The notes below the pieces were generated by a model. It saw nothing but the letters and a program-made list of their open reading frames with translations. It did no database searches and had not been told where the DNA came from. Shown here piece after piece: positions 51,656-60,939 of a stretch of 64,000 nt of DNA (positions within the stretch are counted from its first letter, which is position 1; every line of letters starts with the position of its first letter). The position numbers were made by a program, and so were the translations under genes. Source of the stretch: Paenalicyclobacillus mengziensis (lineage in GTDB: Bacteria; Bacillota; Bacilli; Alicyclobacillales; Alicyclobacillaceae); assembly GCF_017298635.1 (NCBI RefSeq), contig NZ_CP071182.1:4936001-5000000 (forward strand). Reading direction: 5' to 3'.

Positions 51656-52552
51656 TTATGCGTTCGGCTCTACACTGACCTCTTCCGCACGCACAATCCG
51701 AACCGGCTGGTCACCATGTACCGTTGTGATAGTAGCCACGACAGTCACGATGTATGGAGCGTTGCGGTGCGGGAAATTGCTACCCTTCTGATGTTCTACC
51801 GTTAATAGCCCAGTAGACGGGTTGATAGTTATACTTCCGTCGCTCGGCGCCCCGGTCAGACTCCAGGTCACCTGCTGTCCACTCATCACGTTATTGTTCT
51901 GATCATAAACGGTTGCGGTGTATTGCGCAGACGTGCTCTGCTCGTCCCCTGGGTTCGCAATTGTATGGTCTCCACTCACTTGAATGGTCGTCGCGACTGG
52001 TGTGGAAACTGTCCCACCACCTTGGTCCCCAGATTGAGACCCCGTATTGATAAAGTTAGCCGCTGTGTTGTTCCGGTACTGAACTGCATCAACAACTAGG
52101 TTGAACCAACCATGCGTTCCTTGATAATAGTTGCCTGCTTCCACCGGGAAACTCCACGGTACCCGAAGCTGAACAGTTTGACCGGGGTCAACTGTGACAG
52201 GGCTTTGTGACTGTAGGTTCATATACAGAGGATAATCTCCTGTGAACAAAGCTCCTGATTCAGAGTGGATAGTGAGATCTGAGTCAATTTTTACCCACGC
52301 CTTTAACGAACCGGTGTTTTTTACAGTCATGACCAATGTACCACTGTCGCCAGGGGCAAGGCTGTTGAAGTAAACAGTGTGTGAAGCAACGGGACCACCA
52401 GTGTAATCTTGAATTGCTACTGTGCCCGCCGTGAAAGTGTTGCCTGTGTTGCTGGTTTGGGCTGTGAACAGCGCAAACGTCCCGCCTGCAATCATTGCTG
52501 CGCCTGCTGCTGAAGACAATACAGCCATTGCCACTTTGGACTTCATACCCAT
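51656..52552 (-). CDS. TasA/CalY-like secreted matrix protein
   Basis: A 298-residue secreted protein of the TasA/camelysin family. The signal region SSAAGAAMIAGGTFALFTAQTS is a SipW-type signal with the FTA/FTD element (about 13-34). The camelysin-like beta domain follows (about 35-170: NTFTAGTVAIQDY, YFNSLAPGDSGTLVMTVKNTG). The last about 110 residues are a Big-type Ig domain (about 185-290: VSGDHTIANPG, YTATVYDQNNNVMSGQQVTW), which TasA of B. subtilis lacks. It should form extracellular fibres or a surface layer. GGGAGG before the ATG. Confidence 0.85.
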   Translation of the reverse strand: MGMKSKVAMAVLSSAAGAAMIAGGTFALFTAQTSNTGNTFTAGTVAIQDYTGGPVASHTVYFNSLAPGDSGTLVMTVKNTGSLKAWVKIDSDLTIHSESGALFTGDYPLYMNLQSQSPVTVDPGQTVQLRVPWSFPVEAGNYYQGTHGWFNLVVDAVQYRNNTAANFINTGSQSGDQGGGTVSTPVATTIQVSGDHTIANPGDEQSTSAQYTATVYDQNNNVMSGQQVTWSLTGAPSDGSITINPSTGLLTVEHQKGSNFPHRNAPYIVTVVATITTVHGDQPVRIVRAEEVSVEPNA

Positions 52553-52695
52553 GTTCGATTCCTCCCAGAGTTTTTCCCAATGTAGGGTTTATTTGAAAAC
52601 CTCTCAGGGCACTTCGCACTCACCCTTACCCTTTAACGCTCCCTGAGAAGTGTTCAAACCGCGCATGAAAAAGCTTTTCTATGGGACCTGCTTCA

Positions 52696-53298
52696 TCAAT
52701 GGGGCCGGTCTGTGGATGCCTCAGGTGATCCATCAGATTTAGAGCGCTTTTCACTGTTTAAGATGTCTCGGAATAGGCTGACCATCGTACTGATGATGAG
52801 AAGGGCACCGGGTAGAATGACCAGTAATCCAATGCCAAGTTTTGTCTTTGCAAAGGTGAGGTAGTACCCCAAGTACGGAATGGTCATGTTGTCGTATTGA
52901 GCCACAACGTTGTTGGCTGGCACTAGTGAGGGGTCGGGAGAGTCATTGGCATCCCCCTTGGTTTGGAACATCAGTTGACCGTTCTGATGCTCTACCTTGC
53001 TGATCCGGTGCGTGATAATCATCTCGTCCGGACCGTATTCTTGGTCAGGTGCCCTGAACGTAATGACGTCACCCACTTTGAGATTGCTAACATTGACGTT
53101 CGGCTTGTCAAAGATGACTGAACCGGTGTGGATTTGTGGTTCCATCGAACCTGACATAACTTCGTACCACTGAAGGCCGAAGACCCTGGGGGTTCCTCCG
53201 CTGATCCTAGTAGAGACGGCAGCATACATGGTTACGATTAGGATGATTCCCAAGATGACAGTGATAAGATCGCTTCCCCACTTCATTGCCCGTTTCAC
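52696..53298 (-). CDS. sipW: SipW-type signal peptidase I
   Basis: A 200-residue ER/archaeal-type signal peptidase. The catalytic Ser is in VMSGSMEPQIHTGS (Ser51), His replaces the usual Lys in IITHRISKVEHQN (His97), and the acidic region is KGDANDSPDP. Two transmembrane segments (about 10-28 and 150-180). In Bacillus, SipW processes TasA and TapA; here its neighbours on both sides carry matching signals. GTG start; an ATG four codons on is possible. Confidence 0.92.
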   Translation of the reverse strand: MKRAMKWGSDLITVILGIILIVTMYAAVSTRISGGTPRVFGLQWYEVMSGSMEPQIHTGSVIFDKPNVNVSNLKVGDVITFRAPDQEYGPDEMIITHRISKVEHQNGQLMFQTKGDANDSPDPSLVPANNVVAQYDNMTIPYLGYYLTFAKTKLGIGLLVILPGALLIISTMVSLFRDILNSEKRSKSDGSPEASTDRPH

Positions 53299-53354
53299 TG
53301 CGCTCCGTTCCCCTTCCGTGTTACGAAATTTTTGTCCGACAATCGTTCGAGTCG

Positions 53355-54524
53355 TTACTCGTTTCCGCTCTCTGGTTGAGTAACTGGCTCAGGAGTGCTT
53401 GCTACTGTGTTGCCCCCGACTGCTGACTTGGTAGCGATTGCATCTTCATTCGATCCGCTGTCAGCACTGTCGGTAGTAGAACTACTCGAATCAGTGGTTG
53501 GGGTACTTGTGTTGGCGGCCGCAGTGTTGGTCGCGCCGCTCGTGTTCGCCGCAACGTCTGCTTTTGCACCAGCACCAGCCTCTGCGGCTGCCTTGGCCTC
53601 TGCGGCTGCTTTTGCGGCTGCAGCTACTTCAGCCGCCTTCTTTTGAGCAATAATCCCGTTAACAACGTTTACGTAGTGCGCGGGGTCTGCACACTTTTCC
53701 GTAGCCTGTTGCACGGCCGCTGTGGCTACTGCAGATGCTGCGGAAGCCCAGCCGACAACTCGCTGGTATGAGTTAGCGACAGCTTGGAGACTGTCCACCT
53801 GGGATTGAGCTGCTTCCAACTCCTGTTCCTTGTTGCTTAGAGATGGTGCCCCAGGCAACAGGCTGCCGGTAGCATCTTTCGCGTCATCTGGAGTAGACAA
53901 GCCAACTGAGTTCATCTGCGGCACCACGCCAAGGCCATCCGTTCCCCCGAGTTGAGGCATTTGCGAGCTCACCTGTTGCATTTGTTGAAGCTCGAAGGAA
54001 ATGCCATCTACTGTTTGCTTCCCTCGTAACACCGCCTGTTGGGCGTTTCGATAGTCGTGCATATCCCTATTTACGATCGCGTCGAGCTGACCCTTGTACT
54101 GCTCAGCCCGCGCGAGGTCCGCCTGTATTTGCTGCACGAGAGCGCTCACATGGACTGCCAAATCTTCAGCGTCGGTTAACGTAGCCGCGCGTTGAACTGC
54201 AGTCATCACCGTTAGTAACTCTGCGTAATGAGCACTTGCCGCTTGCGCGGCTACGTTGGCTGACTGAGCAAGTTGCTGGTCGAACGCTGGGAAATCCTTT
54301 GCTGCGGAAGCCATCGTCGTGATCGCCGCCTGGTCAGTGAAACTTGAGTCCGTTCCTTGAATCGAGTTCGCGAGGACCATCGACGTAACAGACAAGCCGA
54401 TGAACGCACCAGAAATATAGGCCAACCGAGTGTGCACCTTCTGTCGTTTTTGTTGTCGCTGTTGCCGTCGACTCTCTAGCCACAACACAGAAGAAGGACT
54501 CGCATATCCGATCCGGTGCTTCAT
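53355..54524 (-). CDS. Probable SipW-dependent secreted protein in the tapA position
   Basis: A 389-residue protein I cannot place in a family. After a basic Gln/Arg-rich start (about 15-32), one transmembrane segment (YISGAFIGLSVTSMVLANSI) leads to GTDSSFTDQAA, which looks like a SipW cleavage region. Residues about 65-280 are Ala/Gln-rich and helical, probably coiled coil, with a single cysteine near 275. The tail is Ala/Lys then Thr/Ser-rich, suited to be outside the cell. It is 56 nt before sipW. It sits where tapA stands in B. subtilis, but shows no sequence likeness. Confidence 0.7.
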   Translation of the reverse strand: MKHRIGYASPSSVLWLESRRQQRQQKRQKVHTRLAYISGAFIGLSVTSMVLANSIQGTDSSFTDQAAITTMASAAKDFPAFDQQLAQSANVAAQAASAHYAELLTVMTAVQRAATLTDAEDLAVHVSALVQQIQADLARAEQYKGQLDAIVNRDMHDYRNAQQAVLRGKQTVDGISFELQQMQQVSSQMPQLGGTDGLGVVPQMNSVGLSTPDDAKDATGSLLPGAPSLSNKEQELEAAQSQVDSLQAVANSYQRVVGWASAASAVATAAVQQATEKCADPAHYVNVVNGIIAQKKAAEVAAAAKAAAEAKAAAEAGAGAKADVAANTSGATNTAAANTSTPTTDSSSSTTDSADSGSNEDAIATKSAVGGNTVASTPEPVTQPESGNE

Positions 54525-54841
54525 AGACCTCACTCCTCCTCGCTAAGCCTTGTGCGGCCTTGCCGCAATGCGTCCAACCATTCATCCCCTGCATTCGTGC
54601 CCTGCATCCGCGCCCTGCATCCGCGCCCTGCGCTCACGTCGTTCGCTTTCTGGAAATAATGTACTGCGTGTCCCGTGCACACGAATCACTCTCGAGAACA
54701 CTCTTAAGTCACACCGAAGTTCCACCGGCAAACCTACCAATGGCTACCCATATAGGACTTGAGAGGTATGAAGTGACACCTTGGTACCAAGTTGTGTACG
54801 CGTTATTGAGGGGCAACCTGGTCCCCCCAGTCTGACGACGA

Positions 54842-55051
54842 ATAACGCGCTGTGGAAGTGTTATTGGCCTCACCCCAAGACTGACCAGTGCGAAATAACG
54901 AGTTCTGAACGCGTTAAGGTCTCAAAGTGGACAAATAACGCTTTGTGAAAGCGTTATTTCATCCGTTTCAGACAATAACGCGCCAGGAGCGCGTTATTTC
55001 CACTCAACCTAGTTCCGTGGAAGGTGGAATAACGCGTTCCCAGCTCGTTAT
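54842..55051. repeat. Five-hairpin dispersed element, copy D
   Basis: Units of 23 nt start at 54842, 54895, 54935, 54975 and 55029 (steps 53, 40, 40, 54). Units 3 and 4 are perfect 10- and 9-bp stems with loops GTG and CAGGA. It matches copy B unit by unit, including the broken outer pairs of unit 2. A possible degenerate extra unit ends at 54806 (AAGTTGTG...CGCGTTAT). It lies downstream of the response-regulator gene. Confidence 0.88.
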
Positions 55052-55112
55052 CCACGACAGCCCAGCACATTGCCTTGGTACGGCGGGCCGGGTTGGTTTC
55101 AAACATAAATTT

Positions 55113-55139
55113 AGCCCGGACATCAAACCTGCCCGGGCT
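55113..55139 (-). terminator. Terminator-like hairpin of the two-component operon
   Basis: AGCCCGG and CCGGGCT form a 7-bp GC stem; on the minus strand AAATTTATGTTTG follows. It is about 150 nt past the response-regulator stop. Confidence 0.5.
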
Positions 55140-55183
55140 GTCGAAAGACGTATATACCCCTGTCACACCGCGTTAACGATGGC

Positions 55184-55280
55184 ACCACACGGTCAGCCTC
55201 CAAACCCTCGCATACGCCGCAAACTCACCACACGGTCAGCCGTCACGCGCGCTCAAACCGATGGCACCACACGGTCAGCC
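55184..55280. repeat. Three copies of ACCACACGGTCAGCC
   Basis: Perfect 15-mers at 55184, 55227 and 55266 (steps 43 and 39 nt), between the terminator and the response-regulator stop. No role can be assigned. Confidence 0.8.
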
Positions 55281-55292
55281 ATCCCACCTATG

Positions 55293-55928
55293 TCACCCAC
55301 CGTCAAACGCCGGGTAGGCCGACAGGCCGTTGGCGTTCGCCCACAGCGCAGCTTGCGTCCGGTCCGCGAGGTTCAACTTTGCCAATACCTGACTGACGTG
55401 CTTTTTGACCGTGAACTCTGTGATAAAGAGCTCATGCGCGATCTCACGGTTGGTGAGACCCCTGCCAAGCGAGCGCAGGACCTCCATCTCCTTCGGTGTA
55501 AGATGCTCGTGAAACCCGTCATGGGCGTAGGGGACTTCTTCGAGGAATATCGGATCGTAATAGCGACGCCCCTTGGCAACGATACGCATGGCGTACAGTA
55601 ATTCCTCAGGCAACGCCTCCTTGAGGGCATACCCATCCACGCCTTCTTGCGTTGCCTTCGCAAAGTCACTGCGACTCGCAGATGACGTTAGCACGACGTA
55701 GCGACAGTCCTGTACAACGGGTTTGCACTCATGGATGACAGACAGACCCGAGTCTGTTCGCAACTTCAAGTCAATCAGTGCGACATCTGGCCCTTGTTCG
55801 CAAATGACCCTGACTGCGCCTTCAACTGTGGCAGCTTGACCAACGACTTCGATATCGTCTTCACTCGCGAAAACCGCCACCAGTCCAGTCAAGACCAGCG
55901 GATGGTCGTCAACGATGACTACTCTCAT
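55293..55928 (-). CDS. NarL/FixJ-family response regulator
   Basis: A 211-residue regulator: receiver domain (1-120, acidic pair in VVIVDDHPLVL, phospho-Asp in VALIDLKL, Lys in GYALKEAL) and LuxR-type HTH (about 145-205: LTPKEMEVLRSLGRGLTNREIAHELFITEFTVKKHV read by position). Start ATG 55928 overlaps the kinase stop by one base, with GGGGGAG seven bases before. Partner of the kinase upstream. Confidence 0.92.
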   Translation of the reverse strand: MRVVIVDDHPLVLTGLVAVFASEDDIEVVGQAATVEGAVRVICEQGPDVALIDLKLRTDSGLSVIHECKPVVQDCRYVVLTSSASRSDFAKATQEGVDGYALKEALPEELLYAMRIVAKGRRYYDPIFLEEVPYAHDGFHEHLTPKEMEVLRSLGRGLTNREIAHELFITEFTVKKHVSQVLAKLNLADRTQAALWANANGLSAYPAFDGG

Positions 55929-57790
55929 CACATCGCTCCCCCAAACCCCACTTGATATTGCGGATATTTCATCTCTACTTTAACCAAGGTCCCCTTGCCG
56001 ACGGCGCTTTCGATGTCAAAGCGGCCTGCATGTGTCTGCACGAGGCTCTTCATGTTCTGAAGTCCAAGCCCAACGACATTGCACCGCAACAAGACCACTG
56101 GGTTAAATCCACAACCGTTATCCTCGACGCGAAGCTGAACCCCCGTCTCGCCAAATCGAACCTCCACGCGCAGTCTCGTGCACTGTCCGTGCCGAATGGC
56201 ATTGCCGACCGCCTCCGCGACAACGCGATAGATGATGGGTTTCATGTCCGGTGTGGCGGCTTGCTCATCTCCGGAGAAGTCTAGATCGAGGTCGATGCCG
56301 TTCAGATCTCGCACCTCATCCAGGTATTCCAGCAGTCTGTGGCGCAGTAGATTTTCCGGTTGGTGTCGACTGCTCAGGTGATAGATAGTGCGCCGAAACT
56401 CCTGTGTGGCCGCCTGAGCTGTCTCGGTGATGACGGCAAGTTGGGACTTCACGTCCTCCGGCGGCAAGTTTGGCCAGCTTTTGTTCAGTGCATGGAGCGC
56501 GTAGACAACGCTAAACAGACGTTGCGACACGTTGTCGTGCATTTCACCGGCGATCCGGTTTTGCTCCTCCGAAACCAGCAACCGCTGCGCTGCTTTCTCC
56601 AGTTTGCGCCGCTCGAGAATCACGCCGCAAAGTTCGGCGAGAACGAGGAGTGGTTGCAACGGATCGCGTGAAGAAGAGCGGAGCGGTTGCAACCCTTGCA
56701 GCCTGTCGCGCCAAGACGCGGGCGGTTGCAGTCCTTGCAGGTTGCCGTCAGGCGGACTTGCATTGTCTCCATCCATCGACGCGTCATGTCCAAGCAGGGC
56801 AAAGCGGGTGGATGAAGATCGGACCATGGTCACCACATACCCATTTCCCAACAGCGTGACTTTGGTCGGCTCGCGGCAGTCCTGAAGCAACCCCCACAGT
56901 CGCTCGAGTTCGAGCGAGAATGCCTGTTGACTTGCATCCGATTGCGGGCAGGTCTTCAGGATTGCACTTCCTCCCTCCCCGTCCCCCGGCATCCATATAA
57001 AGGATTTTTGTCGATGTGTCAGTTCTGTCGTGTAATCCGCAAAGATCTGCGCGAGCGCGTTCACGTCATCCTCGGATGTGACCTCTTGGACGGCTTGGTA
57101 CAGCGAGATCATCTCCTGCATCGACGCCCGCTCCCTTGCACTGGTCACCGCGAGTTCCTGATTGGCCTGTTCGAGCGCATGGTTCGTCCGTTGCAGTTCG
57201 TCCTGTTGCGCGCGAAGTTGGCGCGCCTTTTGAGTCGCCTGGCTGGCGTAGGCGGAGTAGAGCTGTACGGCCAGGGTGAGCAACACGAGAATCAGCATCA
57301 CATCGAGATTTTGCCGCAGGAGCCCCCAAATGGACAGATGCGGCTTTGGATAGAGCCATTCGTAACTGCAAATCGCGCACAGTAGGTAAAACACCAAATT
57401 GGCCCAGCTGTAATAAGGATTGAGCAGCGTTGCAGCGATGAGGACCGGGCTTACGGCAAACCAGATGAACGGGCTTTCGATGCCACCCGTAAAGGCGACC
57501 AATGCGGCAATGCCGAGCGTCTCAATCAGGATGATCATCTGAATGACCACTTTATTCAAACGATTCCGACGGTACATATCGGACACGAACAAAGACTCGG
57601 CAAATAGCACCGTAACAACGCCCCATTGATACAGCCGAGGGTCCGTTGAATCTTTGAGCAGAAACACGCAGGACGTTAACCCGAAGGAGACAAAGCGGTA
57701 CAGGTAGATGATCCGTTCTTCACCACGCAACTCCCGCAGACGCAGGAGCCGCAGCTTTGCTGAATCCAAGTGGCCACTGACACTGATCAT
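55928..57790 (-). CDS. Sensor histidine kinase (HisKA_3 class)
   Basis: A 620-residue kinase. Six predicted transmembrane helices (about 25-190) are followed by a coiled coil (about 195-235), a GAF-like region (about 240-390), the DHp domain with AGEMHDNVSQRLFSVVYAL and a HATPase domain with NAIRHGQ, DNGCGFNP and GLGLQNMKSL. Between residues about 345 and 382 is a low-complexity stretch with repeated LQGLQP units that may be strain-variable. ATG 57790, with GGAGG eight bases upstream, is favoured over a TTG five codons before. It phosphorylates the downstream regulator. Signal unknown. Confidence 0.92.
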   Translation of the reverse strand: MISVSGHLDSAKLRLLRLRELRGEERIIYLYRFVSFGLTSCVFLLKDSTDPRLYQWGVVTVLFAESLFVSDMYRRNRLNKVVIQMIILIETLGIAALVAFTGGIESPFIWFAVSPVLIAATLLNPYYSWANLVFYLLCAICSYEWLYPKPHLSIWGLLRQNLDVMLILVLLTLAVQLYSAYASQATQKARQLRAQQDELQRTNHALEQANQELAVTSARERASMQEMISLYQAVQEVTSEDDVNALAQIFADYTTELTHRQKSFIWMPGDGEGGSAILKTCPQSDASQQAFSLELERLWGLLQDCREPTKVTLLGNGYVVTMVRSSSTRFALLGHDASMDGDNASPPDGNLQGLQPPASWRDRLQGLQPLRSSSRDPLQPLLVLAELCGVILERRKLEKAAQRLLVSEEQNRIAGEMHDNVSQRLFSVVYALHALNKSWPNLPPEDVKSQLAVITETAQAATQEFRRTIYHLSSRHQPENLLRHRLLEYLDEVRDLNGIDLDLDFSGDEQAATPDMKPIIYRVVAEAVGNAIRHGQCTRLRVEVRFGETGVQLRVEDNGCGFNPVVLLRCNVVGLGLQNMKSLVQTHAGRFDIESAVGKGTLVKVEMKYPQYQVGFGGAM

Positions 57791-58408
57791 GAAGATGTCC
57801 TCCAATCACCGCACGTTACATGCCAGATTCTCGGAACCATCACACAGTCATGAACAGGTAGTCACAAGCTCGTAGGGGTATACCAAAACCAACCTATCAC
57901 GCTTGACAGGTTGGGTCGGTTGCACCACTAGCTCCAAACAGCTCAGGTGCCCACATACGAGCTGTTTCTCACGGCTCCCCCAAGCGATATCGAATAGAAA
58001 CGGCAGTTAAGTGGACGATTGCGTGTGTACATACGAAATAACTGAGAGGAATCTCCGCCAACCAATACGCATCATGTGCCTGCATCTACAGAACGAACCC
58101 ATCGTACGACAGAACATTTGCGTCCGTGACAGAAACCAAGAAGACCTATGAGGGAAGTATGAAGACCTTGCATATTTTTATAGCAGTAACGCTTTACTGG
58201 GTAATGTCGTTACAGCACGAACACCTTTACATCTTGGATGCCTGCACAGCGCTGAGCCTTTACAGTGGTACCTGCACATCTCCTATCATACACGTGGGTC
58301 CAGCGAGGAGAAGGGTGGTTTGAGTAAATTCAGGAGAGTCAGATTGTACCGTGTGCATAGTTCAAAGTGACTTGTCCACCCTAGCCCCACGCCTGAGACC
58401 ACACACAG
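57791..58408. other. Non-coding gap between kinase and aldehyde dehydrogenase
   Basis: About 600 nt without a convincing gene. It holds the inverted repeat CCAACCT/AGGTTGG (57889-57914) upstream of the kinase, a possible operator, and GTAACG/CGTTAC (58186-58213). Short readings on the plus strand lack good start signals. Confidence 0.4.
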
Positions 58409-59818
58409 CTAGTTGTGAATCACAACCAGCCTGCTTTCCGTCATCTCTTCGATGGCGTACCGAGGACCTTCGCGACCCACGCCGCTCTCCTTGACGCCCC
58501 CATAGGGCATTTCGTCTGCCCGGAACGCAGAGGTGTCGTTGATATTCACACCACCAACCTGGACCCGCTTCGAAAACTTTAGCATGACATCGATGGACGA
58601 AGTGAAAATCCCTGCCTGTAGGCCGAATCGAGAATCGTTCACATGCATAATCGCCTCGTCGAGCGTTTGATATCGATTGACCACAACAAGTGGGGCGAAT
58701 GCTTCTTCAGAGCACACGCGACACGTTGGCGCGGTATTGGTGAGCACCGTTGGCGAAACAACAGCCCCGTCGCGAGTTCCCCCGGTGATAAGCGTGGCCC
58801 CAGCCTCAACGGCTTCCTGAATCCACGCTTCGGCGCGCATCGCCTCGGTTTCACTGATCATCGGCCCAACCTGCGTGCTCGGGTCCGACGGATCGCCCAC
58901 CTTTAATGCCTCCACTGCCGGCTTAAACTTGCCGAGGAAAGCATCATAAACCTCTTCTTGAACGTAGATCCGTTGCACGGAGATACATACCTGACCCGCA
59001 TTGTTGAACGCCGTCTTCGCACACCTGTCTGCCGCCAAGTCCAAATCGGCATCCTGATGGACGACGATGGCGCTGTTCGACCCGAGCTCAAGCGTTGTTT
59101 TCCGTAATCCGACGGCTTCCCTCAAGTGTTTTCCAACCGGCGGGCTGCCGGTAAACGTGTAATAAGCAAACCCTGGTTCCTCCAACAGGTATTGTCCCAC
59201 CGTCCGTCCGCTGCCAATCACGAGGTTTCCGTACCCTTTCGGCAGTCCCGCTTCCTCGAATAGTTTCATGAGCGATATGGCAGTTAGTGGCGTGTAGGTT
59301 GCCGGTTTCAACACAAATGCGTTGCCAGCAGCGATGGCAGGTGCAACTTTATGGGCCACCAGGTTTAATGGAAAATTGAATGGGGAAATGGCGCAGACAA
59401 CCCCAATCGGCACGCGCAACGTAAAGGCAAGTTTACCTTGTGCATGCGGTGACGACAGCGGAACCATTTCTCCTGAAATCCGCTTTGCTTCCTCGGCCGA
59501 TATACGGAAGGTTTGAACCGCCCTCAGCACCTCGGTCCGTGACTCAGAGAACGGCTTCCCGGCTTCTTTGGCAATGGTCATCGCGAGACGGTCAGCCTGC
59601 AACTCCAATTGGTTCGATATATAGGAAAGAATACGGTAACGTTCTTGGACAGAAAGCGGGTGCTCTTGCATCGCACGCTGTGCACCCTCTACCGCCTTAC
59701 GCACATGCTCCCGCGTTGCTTGGGAAACGTGGGCGATGATTTCGCCAGTGTATTTGTTTAGTACAGGTACTTTCTCCTCGGTGTCAATCCATTCACCATC
59801 GATCCATAAGCTCATCAT
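58409..59818 (-). CDS. NAD(P)-dependent aldehyde dehydrogenase
   Basis: A 469-residue aldehyde dehydrogenase superfamily enzyme, oxidising an aldehyde to an acid. Marks are ISPFNFPLNLVAHKVAPAIA, LKPATYTPL, catalytic Glu in TTLELGSNSAIV (the usual Gly-Gly-Lys after it is Gly-Ser-Asn) and catalytic Cys in NNAGQVCISVQR. Resembles lactaldehyde/succinate-semialdehyde/phosphonoacetaldehyde types. GGGAGG precedes two adjacent ATGs. Monocistronic; substrate unknown. Confidence 0.9.
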   Translation of the reverse strand: MMSLWIDGEWIDTEEKVPVLNKYTGEIIAHVSQATREHVRKAVEGAQRAMQEHPLSVQERYRILSYISNQLELQADRLAMTIAKEAGKPFSESRTEVLRAVQTFRISAEEAKRISGEMVPLSSPHAQGKLAFTLRVPIGVVCAISPFNFPLNLVAHKVAPAIAAGNAFVLKPATYTPLTAISLMKLFEEAGLPKGYGNLVIGSGRTVGQYLLEEPGFAYYTFTGSPPVGKHLREAVGLRKTTLELGSNSAIVVHQDADLDLAADRCAKTAFNNAGQVCISVQRIYVQEEVYDAFLGKFKPAVEALKVGDPSDPSTQVGPMISETEAMRAEAWIQEAVEAGATLITGGTRDGAVVSPTVLTNTAPTCRVCSEEAFAPLVVVNRYQTLDEAIMHVNDSRFGLQAGIFTSSIDVMLKFSKRVQVGGVNINDTSAFRADEMPYGGVKESGVGREGPRYAIEEMTESRLVVIHN

Positions 59819-59976
59819 GAAACCTCCCATTCATGGCTGCCGCAGTCCGGCGACTACATCAAATCGTTCACTGTTGATAGTACAGAATCCCAAAGGATTT
59901 TAACAAACCTTGTCGAATATCATCAAAACCTTCAGATTATATGTGTTAGAATTCTTAGAACGAAGGGGTTTGGTGG

Positions 59977-60939
59977 GTGTATAACTTCATCGGATCAAGT
60001 GAATTGCTACTAAACCTGTGCATTGTCATCATAGGTACCTTGGTTCTAGAACTCTTCTATCCACTCATTCAGGTAAGATGGTTGCGACAATCCTTTATGC
60101 CTGCCATCGGTACTGTGGAGATGCTCCTGTGCATGTCCCTCCCATTCTCTGAGTTTAACGGATTTACCTTTGATCTCCGAGCTGTTCCCATGATCATTGG
60201 ACCGCTCTATGGGGGTGTATCGACGAGCATTCCCATGCTCCTCATCTATCTAGTCTGCCGGCTCATGATGGGCGGACCACAGGTGTCGACTGGTCTCTGT
60301 ATTGGTTTTCTAGTCATCGTTACTTCCTGGGGGATATCCCGTGTCTACAACAACCAGTTACGAGCGAAGAAAATCCTGACAGGATCAATTCCTTTAGTGC
60401 TCCTCCTAGGGGTATTCGACGTAATAATATCCGTGCGTTTTAAAAACCACCCCCACTTAACCACAACCATGTTCATGTATGATGCAGTAAATCTGCTCGT
60501 TCTTTGGACGACCATCTTGGCCGTAGAGTACGTTCACGAGAATAATCAATTGCTAGACGAGGTTCACCGTGCCGACAAGCTGTCCGTATTAGGGGAGTTA
60601 GCAGCTTCCATCGCCCACGAAATTAGAAATCCTTTGACCGTATCAAGAGGATTTGTTCAACTCACAATGGGTAGTCATAATTTATCAAGAGATGAGAAAT
60701 CGCACTTGGGAATGGCAATTGATTCGATAGACCGAGCTCATGAAATCATCAACGATTACCTGTCTTTAGCGAAGCCCAAGGCTGAAGTGTACCAAACGCT
60801 ATCGCTGGAACGTGAAGTCCAGCGCGTGGTAGAGATGTTGACGCCCTACGCCAACATGTCCAACGTCGCCATTAATATCGAACTGCACAGCAGCCTATGC
60901 ATTTATGGAAACCCGCAGAAAGTCATGCGAATCTTCTTG
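59977..60939 (+). pseudogene. KinB-like sensor kinase, 5' part (split by IS)
   Basis: The first 321 codons of a sensor histidine kinase. Five or six transmembrane helices (about 10-190) match the 5TM-5TMR_LYT sensor module of KinB, and the DHp domain carries ELAASIAHEIRNPLTVSRGF. The frame runs into an insertion at 60940 and adds 14 foreign residues before a stop. With the segment at 62916 it would form a 430-residue KinB-type kinase able to feed the sporulation phosphorelay. Started by GTG 59977. Confidence 0.88.

Noticed and set aside
58126..58323. A 65-codon plus-strand frame between kinase and aldehyde dehydrogenase
   Set aside because: Weak start signals, Cys/His/Tyr-rich random composition and no terminator.
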